A stretch of DNA of 64,000 nucleotides from Clostridiales bacterium (lineage in GTDB: Bacteria; Bacillota; Clostridia; Oscillospirales; Acutalibacteraceae). The position numbers and the translations under genes were made by a program. Below are positions 51,892 through 59,590 of this stretch, one piece after another. Location: positions 434,001 through 498,000 of the forward strand of contig JAHZDE010000001.1 in the NCBI GenBank assembly GCA_019422525.1. Reading direction: 5' to 3'. Position 1 is the first letter of the stretch; the number at the start of each line of letters is the position of its first letter. The notes under the pieces are model-generated. The model was not told the origin of the DNA. It made no database searches and saw only the letters and a program-made list of their open reading frames with translations.

Positions 51892-51963
51892 CGTCTGTAC
51901 ATCTGCTGCCGTCAAGCAACGGCCCGGCCCCATACCCTTGACAGGGTATCGCCTGCTCAGTTT
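51858..51963 (-). promoter_or_regulatory. NiCo (czcD) riboswitch
   Basis: On the minus strand the segment has the conserved pieces of the NiCo aptamer in the right order: ACTGAGCAGGC, a hairpin, GCCGGGC, CGGCAGCAGATG, a loop, and CATCTGTGGGACAGT. The pieces agree with the NiCo class as I remember it, including the terminal helix pairing ACTG with CAGT. It overlaps the terminator, lies within the leader of a CDF metal exporter gene, and has a promoter just upstream, the known context of this class. Confidence 0.88.
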
Positions 51964-52018
51964 GTACTGTTGATCTCGCATCCTTAGAAGGATGTAATGC
52001 AGTGCAAAGAGTTTATTT

Positions 52019-52047
52019 ACTGTACCATATAATATGCACGCTGTCAA
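52019..52047 (-). promoter_or_regulatory. Promoter of the riboswitch-CDF transcript
   Basis: On the minus strand TTGACA and TACAGT with a 17-base spacer, placing the start of transcription about 50 bases before the aptamer. Confidence 0.7.
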
Positions 52048-52092
52048 GAATCAGTTTCAAAATGTAATGGTCCCCTATCAATTTTTCAAATG

Positions 52093-52153
52093 TGTCCTGA
52101 TAAAATCGGGAAAGTGTCAGGCTTTTTGACACTTTTCGGGATTTATCAGGACA
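52093..52153. repeat. 61-bp nested inverted repeat
   Basis: TGTCCTGATAAA at the left end pairs with TTTATCAGGACA at the right, and inside it AAAGTGTCA pairs with TGACACTTT; a six-base mismatched stretch separates the two helices. It lies between the CDF promoter and the next plus-strand gene in 52048-52279, where I see no gene. It may be an operator for divergent transcription, a bidirectional hairpin or a small mobile remnant. Confidence 0.7.
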
Positions 52154-52279
52154 AACATAAAAATTTGAGAGTGGTGGAAAGGGGCAAAAGCTGGTATAAC
52201 GAAAGAGGATTCCAGACAAGGGGAAAAATCCTGCTGCAGTTTCTTTTTCCATGTGACAGAGGGAGGAGGAAGATGCCCT

Positions 52280-52726
52280 ATGAATATCAATCAGGAAATG
52301 TTCGCCAGTAAGCTTTGTGAAATGGAGCGGCAATATGGGAAGCTCCAAAGCCGGATTCACATTTGCGGACAGGAAAATCAGGAAGAAATACGGCAAGAGC
52401 TGGAAAAAGCCAAAGAGGAATACAAGGAACATTCGCTGATTCTGCAAAAAAGCGTGGAGGGCAGCCGCTCACAGGCAGTGGCGGAGCTTGCCCGGGCACA
52501 GCTGGAATGCAGTAAAAAAATGGAAGACCTGATGAAGGATGGCAGATTGGAAGAATATCTTCACACAGGGGCGTCCAGCCATCAGGAAGACGAGTCGGAA
52601 GCCGCTGCTTTGTACGCGGAATTTGCCATCGATTCTGCGGTGCAGTCCATGCAATACGCATTGATTGCTGCCTTGTCTGCCATGGATTTACAGATGAGTA
52701 CCGACAAAACGAAAGGAGTGCTTTGA
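52280..52726 (+). CDS. Helical protein of unknown function upstream of ftsH
   Basis: A 148-aa charged, mostly helical protein with coiled-coil character (EEIRQELEKAKEEYKEHSLILQKSVEGSRSQAVAELARAQLECSKKMEDL) and a more hydrophobic C-terminal helix (AVQSMQYALIAALSAMDLQM). No signal peptide or recognised domain. The ATG at 52280 follows GGAGGAGG; an ATG at 52253 is in frame but upstream of that site. Its stop is three bases before ftsH, so the two are co-expressed, and it might be an adaptor or regulator of FtsH; that is inference from position. Confidence 0.7.
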   Translation: MNINQEMFASKLCEMERQYGKLQSRIHICGQENQEEIRQELEKAKEEYKEHSLILQKSVEGSRSQAVAELARAQLECSKKMEDLMKDGRLEEYLHTGASSHQEDESEAAALYAEFAIDSAVQSMQYALIAALSAMDLQMSTDKTKGVL

Positions 52727-52729
52727 ATC

Positions 52730-54541
52730 ATGCAGGAAGTACGAAAACCGAAAAAACCGTTAATTTTCTACTATGGAGTGGTATTGCTCATCCTGCTGCT
52801 GTTCAATTTCCTGGCCATGCCGTGGCTTGCCCAGCGCCAGGTACAGCAGGTGGACTATGGGACTTTTATCGAGATGGCCGACAATCAGGAATTGGGCCGG
52901 GTAGAGGTTCAGGAGCAGGACAACCAAATCCTCTTTACCAATAAAGACAATACCGCTATCTACAAGACCGGTATGATGCCTGACCCCGACTTGACCCAGC
53001 GGCTAAAGGATTCCGGCGCCAAGTTTTCGGGGGAAATTATTGAGCAGGCCAACCCCATTATCAGCTTTTTGGTCAGCTGGGTGCTGCCCATTGTGATTTT
53101 CGTTGCCATCGGGCAATATATGTCCAAAAAGATGATGGAGCGTGCCGGAGGGCCGAATGCAATGGCCTTTGGAAAATCCAACGCCAAGGTCTATGTGAAA
53201 TCTTCCCAGGGCATCAAATTCTCGGATGTGGCTGGTGAGGATGAGGCCAAAGAGAGCCTGTATGAAATTGTAGAGTACCTTCACAATCCCAACAAGTACA
53301 AAGAAATCGGCGCATCCATGCCGAAAGGAATCCTGTTGGTGGGCCCTCCCGGCACCGGTAAAACCATGCTGGCAAAAGCCGTTGCCGGTGAAGCAAACGT
53401 CCCGTTTTTCTCCATGTCCGGTTCGGAATTTGTAGAGATGTTTGTGGGTATGGGCGCATCCAAAGTCCGCGACCTGTTTAAACAGGCAAAGGAAAAAGCA
53501 CCCTGTATCGTGTTTATCGATGAAATTGACGCTATCGGCCAAAAACGTGACGGGCGTATCGGCGGCAACGACGAGCGGGAGCAAACCCTGAACCAGCTGC
53601 TGACCGAAATGGATGGCTTTGAAGAAAATACCGGCGTGATTATTCTGGCAGCTACCAACCGGCCCGAATCCCTGGACCCGGCTCTGACCCGTCCGGGCCG
53701 TTTTGACCGCCGGGTCCCGGTAGAGCTTCCCGATTTGAAGGGGCGCGAGGAAATCCTGAAAGTACACGCCAGAAAAATCAAGCTGGACCAGCAGGTGGAC
53801 TTCACCAAAATTGCCCGGATGGCTTCCGGCGCTTCCGGCGCAGAGCTGGCCAATATTATCAATGAGGCTGCCCTGCGTGCAGTGAGGGATAACCGCCAGT
53901 TTGTCACCCAGGCCGATTTGGAAGAAAGCATAGAAGTGGTCATTGCCGGGTATCAAAAGAAGAACGCCATTTTGACCGACCAGGAGAAGAAAGTCGTCGC
54001 CTATCACGAAGTAGGCCACGCACTGGTGGCGGCCAAGCAGTCCAATTCCGCCCCCGTGCAAAAAATTACCATTGTGCCCCGGACTTCCGGCGCCTTGGGC
54101 TATACCATGCAGGTGGACGAAGGCAACCATTATCTGGTGAGCCAGCAAGAGCTGGAAAACAAAATTGCAACCCTCACCGGTGGCCGTGCTGCCGAAGAGC
54201 TGGTTTTCCATTCTTCCTCCACCGGCGCTTCCAACGACATCGAACAGGCGACCAAGCTGGCCCGTGCCATGATTACCCGATATGGCATGAGCAGTGATTT
54301 CGATATGGTGGCGCTGGAAACCGTGAATAACCAATATCTGGGCGGGGACGCCAGCCTGGCCTGTTCCGCAGAAACCCAGACGGAAATTGACAGGCAGGTA
54401 GTGGCGCTGGTAAAGAAGCAGCATGAGAAAGCCGCCAAAATCCTGGAAGAAAACCGCCAGAAGCTGGATGAAATCGCCCGGTATCTGTATGAGAAAGAGA
54501 CCATTACCGGAGAAGAGTTTATGCAGATTCTCAATCGCTGA
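52730..54541 (+). CDS. ftsH: ATP-dependent zinc metalloprotease FtsH
   Basis: A 603-aa membrane AAA+ protease for quality control of membrane and regulatory proteins. Two N-terminal membrane helices (about 11-30 and 109-127) flank an extracytoplasmic loop. The AAA domain has Walker A GPPGTGKT (205-212), Walker B IVFIDEIDAIG, the pore motif FVGMGASKVRDLF, and the second region RPGRFDRRV. The zinc protease motif HEVGH is near residue 424. The C-terminus ends at TGEEFMQIL without a long tail, as in clostridial copies. AAAGGAG lies upstream. A terminator follows at 54555. Confidence 0.95.
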   Translation: MQEVRKPKKPLIFYYGVVLLILLLFNFLAMPWLAQRQVQQVDYGTFIEMADNQELGRVEVQEQDNQILFTNKDNTAIYKTGMMPDPDLTQRLKDSGAKFSGEIIEQANPIISFLVSWVLPIVIFVAIGQYMSKKMMERAGGPNAMAFGKSNAKVYVKSSQGIKFSDVAGEDEAKESLYEIVEYLHNPNKYKEIGASMPKGILLVGPPGTGKTMLAKAVAGEANVPFFSMSGSEFVEMFVGMGASKVRDLFKQAKEKAPCIVFIDEIDAIGQKRDGRIGGNDEREQTLNQLLTEMDGFEENTGVIILAATNRPESLDPALTRPGRFDRRVPVELPDLKGREEILKVHARKIKLDQQVDFTKIARMASGASGAELANIINEAALRAVRDNRQFVTQADLEESIEVVIAGYQKKNAILTDQEKKVVAYHEVGHALVAAKQSNSAPVQKITIVPRTSGALGYTMQVDEGNHYLVSQQELENKIATLTGGRAAEELVFHSSSTGASNDIEQATKLARAMITRYGMSSDFDMVALETVNNQYLGGDASLACSAETQTEIDRQVVALVKKQHEKAAKILEENRQKLDEIARYLYEKETITGEEFMQILNR

Positions 54542-54554
54542 CCAATAACCAATC

Positions 54555-54593
54555 GGAGCTGTACAGGGAATGAACCTGTCCAGCTCCTTTTTG
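54555..54593 (+). terminator. Terminator of ftsH
   Basis: GGAGCTG-ACAGG pairs with CCTGT-CAGCTCC, followed by TTTTTG. Confidence 0.87.
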
Positions 54594-54634
54594 TTTGTCT
54601 AAAGAATCTATCAGGGAAAAAACAGGGGAAGCCC

Positions 54635-54663
54635 TTGCAATTTTCAGACGGAAACGATATGAT
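54635..54663 (+). promoter_or_regulatory. Promoter of the ABC exporter operon
   Basis: TTGCAA and TATGAT with a 17-base spacer, about 95 bases before the ABC ATPase start. Confidence 0.68.
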
Positions 54664-54758
54664 GAATGTGCAATATTTTGGGGGCGGGCGAGAGGGCAGT
54701 TTTATGGCTTTTGCCCAGGGATTTGTGGAGCTGTCCCCATGGGAAAAAGGAGAGCATG

Positions 54759-55466
54759 ATGAGATTTATCATTGAACATTTGGAAAAGCATTTTGAAAAA
54801 AAGGAAGTCCTGCGGGATATTGAGTTTACCTTTGAAGAGGGGAAAATTTATGGCCTGTTAGGGCGCAACGGCGCAGGCAAAACCACGCTGTTTAATTGCC
54901 TGAACCGGGACATCAAAGCCGATGGCGGCAGCTTTTATCTGGAGGAGAACGGTGTCCGCCGGGAAGTGGCCGCCGAGGATATTGGCTATGTGCTGTCCAC
55001 CCCTACGGTCCCCGAATTCCTCACCGGCCGGGAGTTTTTGAAGTTTTTTATAGACATCAATGAAGCCTCCATTGGAACCCCCAAAACCCTGGACGAATAT
55101 TTTGAGATGATGAGCATTGCACCGGAAGACCGGGACAAGCTGCTCAAGGACTACTCCCACGGCATGAAAAACAAAATGCAGATGCTCATTAACATCATTG
55201 CCCAGCCCAATATCCTGCTGTTGGACGAGCCTTTGACCTCTTTGGATGTGGTGGTGGCGGAAGAGATGAAACAGCTGCTGCGCTCCCTGAAACATGGCCG
55301 GATTACGATTTTTTCCACCCATATTCTGGATTTGGCGCTGGATTTGTGCGATGAGATTGTGCTGCTGAGCCACGGCGAACTGGAAGCGGTGGAAAAATCC
55401 AATTTGGACAATCACGAGTTTAAAGAAAAAATCATTGCGGCATTGCGGGAGGATGGACATGCATAA
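54759..55466 (+). CDS. ABC transporter ATP-binding protein
   Basis: A 235-aa ATPase of an ABC-2-like exporter. It has Walker A GLLGRNGAGKTTLF, a signature region DYSHGMKNKMQMLINI (degenerate, as in many bacitracin/lantibiotic-type ABC ATPases), Walker B NILLLDEPLTSLD and a TIFSTHILDLALDLCDEI switch. I use the second of two adjacent ATGs (54759) for better spacing from AAGGAG. The gene overlaps the permease gene by eight bases. Substrate unknown. Confidence 0.9.
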   Translation: MRFIIEHLEKHFEKKEVLRDIEFTFEEGKIYGLLGRNGAGKTTLFNCLNRDIKADGGSFYLEENGVRREVAAEDIGYVLSTPTVPEFLTGREFLKFFIDINEASIGTPKTLDEYFEMMSIAPEDRDKLLKDYSHGMKNKMQMLINIIAQPNILLLDEPLTSLDVVVAEEMKQLLRSLKHGRITIFSTHILDLALDLCDEIVLLSHGELEAVEKSNLDNHEFKEKIIAALREDGHA

Positions 55467-57030
55467 AACATTGCGCCTTTCATTTTCCTTACAGAACACC
55501 TACCGGGTAAACAGCATCCTGTATTCCCTGAAACAGGTGCCGGTGCTCAAAAGGATATTGCCGGACGCGCTGTATCAGGTGCGCGGGCTGAAAATCCTGG
55601 CCAACATCCTTTCCGCTATCTGGGAAGTTGTCTCCATTTTTTTGGGAAAGTTCCTGTATTTTGCCGTGATGGTTTACGGTATCGGGGGATGGTATGAAAA
55701 GACCCACGCCGGCCCGACCTTCCTGCACATTTTGTTTTTCCTCACCCTGATTGGCTCTTACATGAATACCAGCCTGTTCAACCCCACCCGGGACAAGTAT
55801 TACGCCATGATTTTGATGCGCATGAATGCCCGGGAATATACGCTGGTCAATTATGGCTATGGGATGATAAAAGTACTCGTGGGGTTCCTGCCGTTTTCCA
55901 TTCTGTTTGGCCTGCTGCGGGGCGTGCCGCTATGGTTCTGCCTGCTGATTCCCTTTTGTGTGGCGGGGGTAAAGCTGGCGGCGGCTGCCTACTCGTTGTG
56001 GGACTATGAAAGAAGCGGCTTTGTCCACAACGAAAATAAAATCAGCAAGCATCTTTGGCTGTTTGTTCTGGTGTTTCTGGCGCTTGCCTATGGGCTGCCC
56101 GCAGCGGGAATCGTTTTACCGTCAGCGGCTTCCATGGGTTTGCTGCTGGTATGGATTCCTGTGGGGATATATAGCATCAGGAAAGTGCTCTCTTTCCAGT
56201 ACTATCGGGAAATCAATCAGGAGCTTCTGTCCCAAATCACCAACCAGATGGACGACATCAAGCTGGCCGCCAAAAAAAGCAGCGAGCGGGCCCTTTCCAC
56301 CGACACCTCCCTGACCAGCAAGCGCAAAGGATTTGAATATTTAAATGAAATTTTCATCAAACGGCACCGGAAAATCCTTTGGAAATCCGCGTTCCGAATT
56401 GCCGGGGTTTGTGCGTTTTTGGCCTGCGGCGCCCTGCTGCTGCTGTACTTTTTCCCCGAGATGCAAAAGGATACCAACGAGCTGATTTTGAACTGGCTTC
56501 CCTATTTTGCCTTTATCATGTACCTTATCAACCGGGGGACCGGGTTTACCCAGGCTTTGTTTATGAACTGTGACCACAGCCTGCTGACCTATTCCTTTTA
56601 TAAGCAGCCCAAATTCGTGCTCAAGCTGTTCCAAATCCGCCTGCGGGAAATTATGAAAATCAACGCCCTTCCGGCTGCGGTCATTGGGGTAGGGCTGGCG
56701 CTGATTCTGTACGCTTCGGGAGGGACGGACAACCCGCTGCATTATGTGGTGCTGGTGGTGTCCATTCTGTGCATGAGCCTGTTTTTCTCCACCCACTACC
56801 TGACGATTTATTACCTGCTCCAGCCCTATAACGCCGGAACCGAGATGAAAAGCGGGACCTACCGCGTCGTGATGCTGGTGACCTATTTGGTGTGCTATGG
56901 CTTTATCTATCTCAAAATGCCGGTGCTGGTGTTTGGAGTGGCCTGTATCGCCTTTTGCCTGTTGTATTCCATTGCAGCATGCATCCTGGTGTATCGCTTT
57001 GCGCCCAAGACTTTCCGGCTGCGGAAGTGA
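55459..57030 (+). CDS. ABC transporter permease, large membrane subunit
   Basis: A 523-aa membrane protein with about ten to twelve hydrophobic segments in groups near 45-90, 110-170, 190-240, 310-360 and 390-515. The soluble stretch between (about 245-300) is polar, with KLAAKKSSERALSTDTS. It begins MHKTLRLSFSLQNTYRVN at ATG 55459, after GGGAGGA, inside the end of the ATPase gene, so the two are translationally coupled and form one transporter. I recognise no specific family beyond a large ABC exporter permease. Confidence 0.8.
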   Translation: MHKTLRLSFSLQNTYRVNSILYSLKQVPVLKRILPDALYQVRGLKILANILSAIWEVVSIFLGKFLYFAVMVYGIGGWYEKTHAGPTFLHILFFLTLIGSYMNTSLFNPTRDKYYAMILMRMNAREYTLVNYGYGMIKVLVGFLPFSILFGLLRGVPLWFCLLIPFCVAGVKLAAAAYSLWDYERSGFVHNENKISKHLWLFVLVFLALAYGLPAAGIVLPSAASMGLLLVWIPVGIYSIRKVLSFQYYREINQELLSQITNQMDDIKLAAKKSSERALSTDTSLTSKRKGFEYLNEIFIKRHRKILWKSAFRIAGVCAFLACGALLLLYFFPEMQKDTNELILNWLPYFAFIMYLINRGTGFTQALFMNCDHSLLTYSFYKQPKFVLKLFQIRLREIMKINALPAAVIGVGLALILYASGGTDNPLHYVVLVVSILCMSLFFSTHYLTIYYLLQPYNAGTEMKSGTYRVVMLVTYLVCYGFIYLKMPVLVFGVACIAFCLLYSIAACILVYRFAPKTFRLRK

Positions 57031-57174
57031 GTTCAGAAGCTTTGTAAGGGGTATCCTTATGAAGCTTCTTTTGTTTTTAGAAGGAGAGTCGGAATTTTTC
57101 AAACATGACAGACAGTTGTCCGGTTATCATGGTATCATATAGGTGATGGGAAACAGAGGAAAGGAGGTGGGTGT

Positions 57175-58083
57175 ATGAAAATCGACAGGCTTATCGGAAT
57201 CCTCTCGGTTTTGCTGCAAAAGGAAAAGGTGACGGCGCCGGAGCTTGCGGAAAAGTTTGAGGTTTCCCGCCGTACTATCAATCGTGACATTGAATCCTTG
57301 TGTCAGGCGGGGATTCCCATTGTCACTGCCCAGGGGCAAAACGGCGGGATTTCCATTATGGAGGGCTACAAAATAGATGCTACCCTGCTGACCTCTGCCG
57401 ATATGCGGGAAATCCTGGCAGGGCTTGGCAGCTTGGACAGTGTCAGCGGTACCAATCGGGTGGCGCAGCTCATGGAGAAGCTTTCCGCAGGTGCCTCCAC
57501 CCTGATGCCGGGCAGCCAAAATATGTTAATTGACCTTTCTTCCTGGTATAAGGCGTCCCTGGCCCCGAAAATTGAATGTATCCGGGAAGCCATGGAACAC
57601 CATTTTACCCTTTCCTTTCGGTACTACGCCCCCAAAGGGGAGAGCCAGCGGAAAATAGAGCCCTACTATCTGGTTTTTCGGTGGGGGAGCTGGTATGTGT
57701 GGGGATATTGCCAAAATCGGGAGGACTACCGACTGTTTAAGCTGAACCGGATGGAAGACCTTGCAAAAGGGGAAGTCTTTGCAGCGCGGCGGGTACCTTT
57801 GCCGGACTTGAGCAATGAGCGGATTTTTCCCGGAGGAATTCGGGTGAAAGCCTTGTTTGAAGCGGAGTGCAAGTGGAGGCTGGTAGAGGAGTTTGGAGCC
57901 GGGTGTTTTGAGGAATTGGAGGACGGAAGGCTGCTCTTCCATGGGGATTATACGGATTCGGAAAACCTGCTGACATGGCTTTTGACGTTCCGGGACAAGG
58001 CGGTTTTGTTAGAACCGCGGGAACTGCGGAATGAATTGATGGAATCCCTTGAAAAAATGAAAAGAAGATATGGGGAGGAATGA
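57175..58083 (+). CDS. WYL-domain transcriptional regulator (YafY/DeoR type)
   Basis: A 302-aa regulator. The N-terminal helix-turn-helix is KIDRLIGILSVLLQKEKVTAPELAEKFEVSRRTINRDIE, and the following NGGISIMEGYKID turn is typical of YafY-like proteins. The WYL ligand-binding domain (about 138-210) includes IEPYYLVFRWGSWYVWGYC and FKLNRMEDL; a C-terminal WCX-like extension follows. AAAGGAGG is upstream. Its stop is next to the start of the MmcQ-like gene, and a GyrI-like gene follows; the three form an operon probably responding to small molecules. Confidence 0.9.
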   Translation: MKIDRLIGILSVLLQKEKVTAPELAEKFEVSRRTINRDIESLCQAGIPIVTAQGQNGGISIMEGYKIDATLLTSADMREILAGLGSLDSVSGTNRVAQLMEKLSAGASTLMPGSQNMLIDLSSWYKASLAPKIECIREAMEHHFTLSFRYYAPKGESQRKIEPYYLVFRWGSWYVWGYCQNREDYRLFKLNRMEDLAKGEVFAARRVPLPDLSNERIFPGGIRVKALFEAECKWRLVEEFGAGCFEELEDGRLLFHGDYTDSENLLTWLLTFRDKAVLLEPRELRNELMESLEKMKRRYGEE

Positions 58084-58085
58084 GG

Positions 58086-58715
58086 ATGCGCTATCTTTGG
58101 ATGGACGAATATTTATTGAGTAAGCGCAGTGTTACCAAGGATTTTCAGCCGCTCTGGAATTGGATTCGCTATCACGTTGGCGGAAAAATGTTTGCCGCTG
58201 TCTGCCTGGACAGCCAAAGCCAGCCTTACTATATCAATTTGAAAGTGGACCCGGCAGAGGGGGAGTTTCTGCGGGGACAGTATGAAGACATAATTCCCGG
58301 CTACTATTCGGATAAACGGAACTGGATTTCCATAAAGCCGGACGGGGCAGTGCCGGACGAGCTGCTGAAAGAACTTTTGGACAAGGCCTATCATCTGATG
58401 CTGCAAAGCTTTAGCAAAAAGCGTCAGCGGGAGGTTTTGGGGCTGAGCTGCTGCGGGACAGAATGTACCGATTGTGGGTTTTATCCAACGGAATGTGAGG
58501 GCTGCAACGAGTGTCAGGGAAAGGTATTTCATGCACCAAAAGGGAAGGCCTGTCCGATTTACGCCTGCTCGGTACAAAAGCATCGGTATGTCACCTGTGC
58601 CGGTTGCCCAGAGCTGCCCTGTGCCATCTGGAAAGCTATCCGGGACCCCCAGCTTTCCGAGAAAGAATTTCAGATGTCTGTCCGGGAAAGGATGCAAAAG
58701 TTAAAGGAGGTATAG
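58086..58715 (+). CDS. MmcQ/YjbR-like protein fused to a Cys-rich DUF3795-like domain
   Basis: A 209-aa protein. The N-terminal 120 residues (GGKMFAAVCLDSQSQPYYINLKVDP, IPGYYSDKRNWISIKPDG, LLDKAYHLMLQS) match the MmcQ/YjbR fold, a small DNA-binding-like domain. The C-terminal 80 residues hold a dense set of cysteines (SCCGTECTDCGFYPTECEGCNECQG, then CPIYACS, CAGCPELPC) as in DUF3795 proteins, which probably bind zinc or a metal cluster. I start at ATG 58086, six bases after GGAGGA; an ATG six bases earlier overlaps the previous stop. The function is unknown. Confidence 0.78.
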   Translation: MRYLWMDEYLLSKRSVTKDFQPLWNWIRYHVGGKMFAAVCLDSQSQPYYINLKVDPAEGEFLRGQYEDIIPGYYSDKRNWISIKPDGAVPDELLKELLDKAYHLMLQSFSKKRQREVLGLSCCGTECTDCGFYPTECEGCNECQGKVFHAPKGKACPIYACSVQKHRYVTCAGCPELPCAIWKAIRDPQLSEKEFQMSVRERMQKLKEV

Positions 58716-58717
58716 AC

Positions 58718-59344
58718 ATGCCGTTTGATTACAAAAAGGAGGATAAAGAGTTTTATCTGCCCCCAAACAAGCCCCAGATTGTCACCGTCCCCTCTATGAA
58801 TTTTTTGGCGGTACGGGGGAAAGGCGACCCAAACCGGGAGGGAGGACCTTATCAAGCCTCTATCGGCCTGCTGTATGGTGTTGCCTATACCATTAAAATG
58901 AGCAAGCTGGGAAAACACAAAATCGACGGTTATTTCGATTACGTGGTGCCACCATTAGAGGGACTGTGGTGGCAGGAAGCAGCTTATGGCGTGGACTATG
59001 CCCATAAGGAAACCTTTTGCTGGATTTCCCTCATCCGGCTGCCGGAATTTGTGACGAAAGAAATTTTTCAATGGGCAGTAGAAGAGGCCTCGGAGAAAAA
59101 GCAGGCTGATTTTTCAAAAGTAGAATTTTTCACCTATGAAGAGGGACTCTGTGTCCAGTGTATGCACGTGGGAGCTTATGACGATGAGCCTGAAACCATG
59201 AGGAAAATGGAGCAGTTTGTAAAGAAACAGGGATATGTGCTGGATTTTGAAAGTGGACGAAGGCATCATGAGATTTATCTGAGCGATGCCCGAAGGTGTA
59301 AGCCCGAAAACCTGAAAACCGTCATTCGCCAGCCCTTGCGATAA
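58718..59344 (+). CDS. GyrI-like small-molecule-binding protein
   Basis: A 208-aa protein with a GyrI-like/AraC effector-binding fold: FDYKKEDKEFYLPPNKPQIVTVPSMNFLAVRGKGDPN at the start and QCMHVGAYDDEPETMRKMEQFVKKQGY with HHEIYLSDARR at the end, a combination found in YdeE- or GyrI-like stand-alone proteins. These bind or hydrolyse small, often cationic compounds. It begins two bases after the previous stop with AAAGGAGG upstream. As the last gene of the WYL regulator operon it may share a ligand with that regulator. Confidence 0.82.
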   Translation: MPFDYKKEDKEFYLPPNKPQIVTVPSMNFLAVRGKGDPNREGGPYQASIGLLYGVAYTIKMSKLGKHKIDGYFDYVVPPLEGLWWQEAAYGVDYAHKETFCWISLIRLPEFVTKEIFQWAVEEASEKKQADFSKVEFFTYEEGLCVQCMHVGAYDDEPETMRKMEQFVKKQGYVLDFESGRRHHEIYLSDARRCKPENLKTVIRQPLR

Positions 59345-59385
59345 GGAGAATGGTGGGGATTCTTTGGCTGCGGAAGTGACAGATA

Positions 59386-59414
59386 TTGTCAATTTCCCGC
59401 GGCTATGCTATAAT
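59386..59414 (+). promoter_or_regulatory. Promoter of the second MATE gene
   Basis: TTGTCA and TATAAT separated by exactly 17 bases. Confidence 0.75.
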
Positions 59415-59431
59415 GGCTATGAAAAACGGAA

Positions 59432-59474
59432 TCATTCCATTGGGCAGAGAACGTGAAGGAATGAACATACGCCC
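59432..59474 (+). promoter_or_regulatory. Candidate leader pseudoknot before the MATE gene
   Basis: TCATTCC (59432-59438) can pair with GGAATGA (59458-59464); GGGC in its loop (59442-59445) can pair with GCCC just downstream (59471-59474), an H-type pseudoknot. It lies between the promoter and a strong terminator, as ligand-sensing leaders do. I do not recognise it as a known class. Confidence 0.4.
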
Positions 59475-59485
59475 GGTTACATCCA

Positions 59486-59526
59486 AACAGCCAAAATTGC
59501 TGTGGCAGCGGTTTTGGCTGTTTTTC
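59486..59526 (+). terminator. Terminator inside the MATE leader
   Basis: ACAGCCAAAA plus TTGCTG pair with CAGCGG plus TTTTGGCTGT, a 16-bp stem with a three-base loop followed by TTTTCTG. It lies 65 bases before the MATE start with no other promoter seen in between, so it may be an attenuator; it could also end the WYL operon. Confidence 0.82.
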
Positions 59527-59590
59527 TGCGCTGAAAGGGGGATTCTTCGGGCGTGGAGGGAAAACAGGTGATGGATAGGGAGGAGTTATG

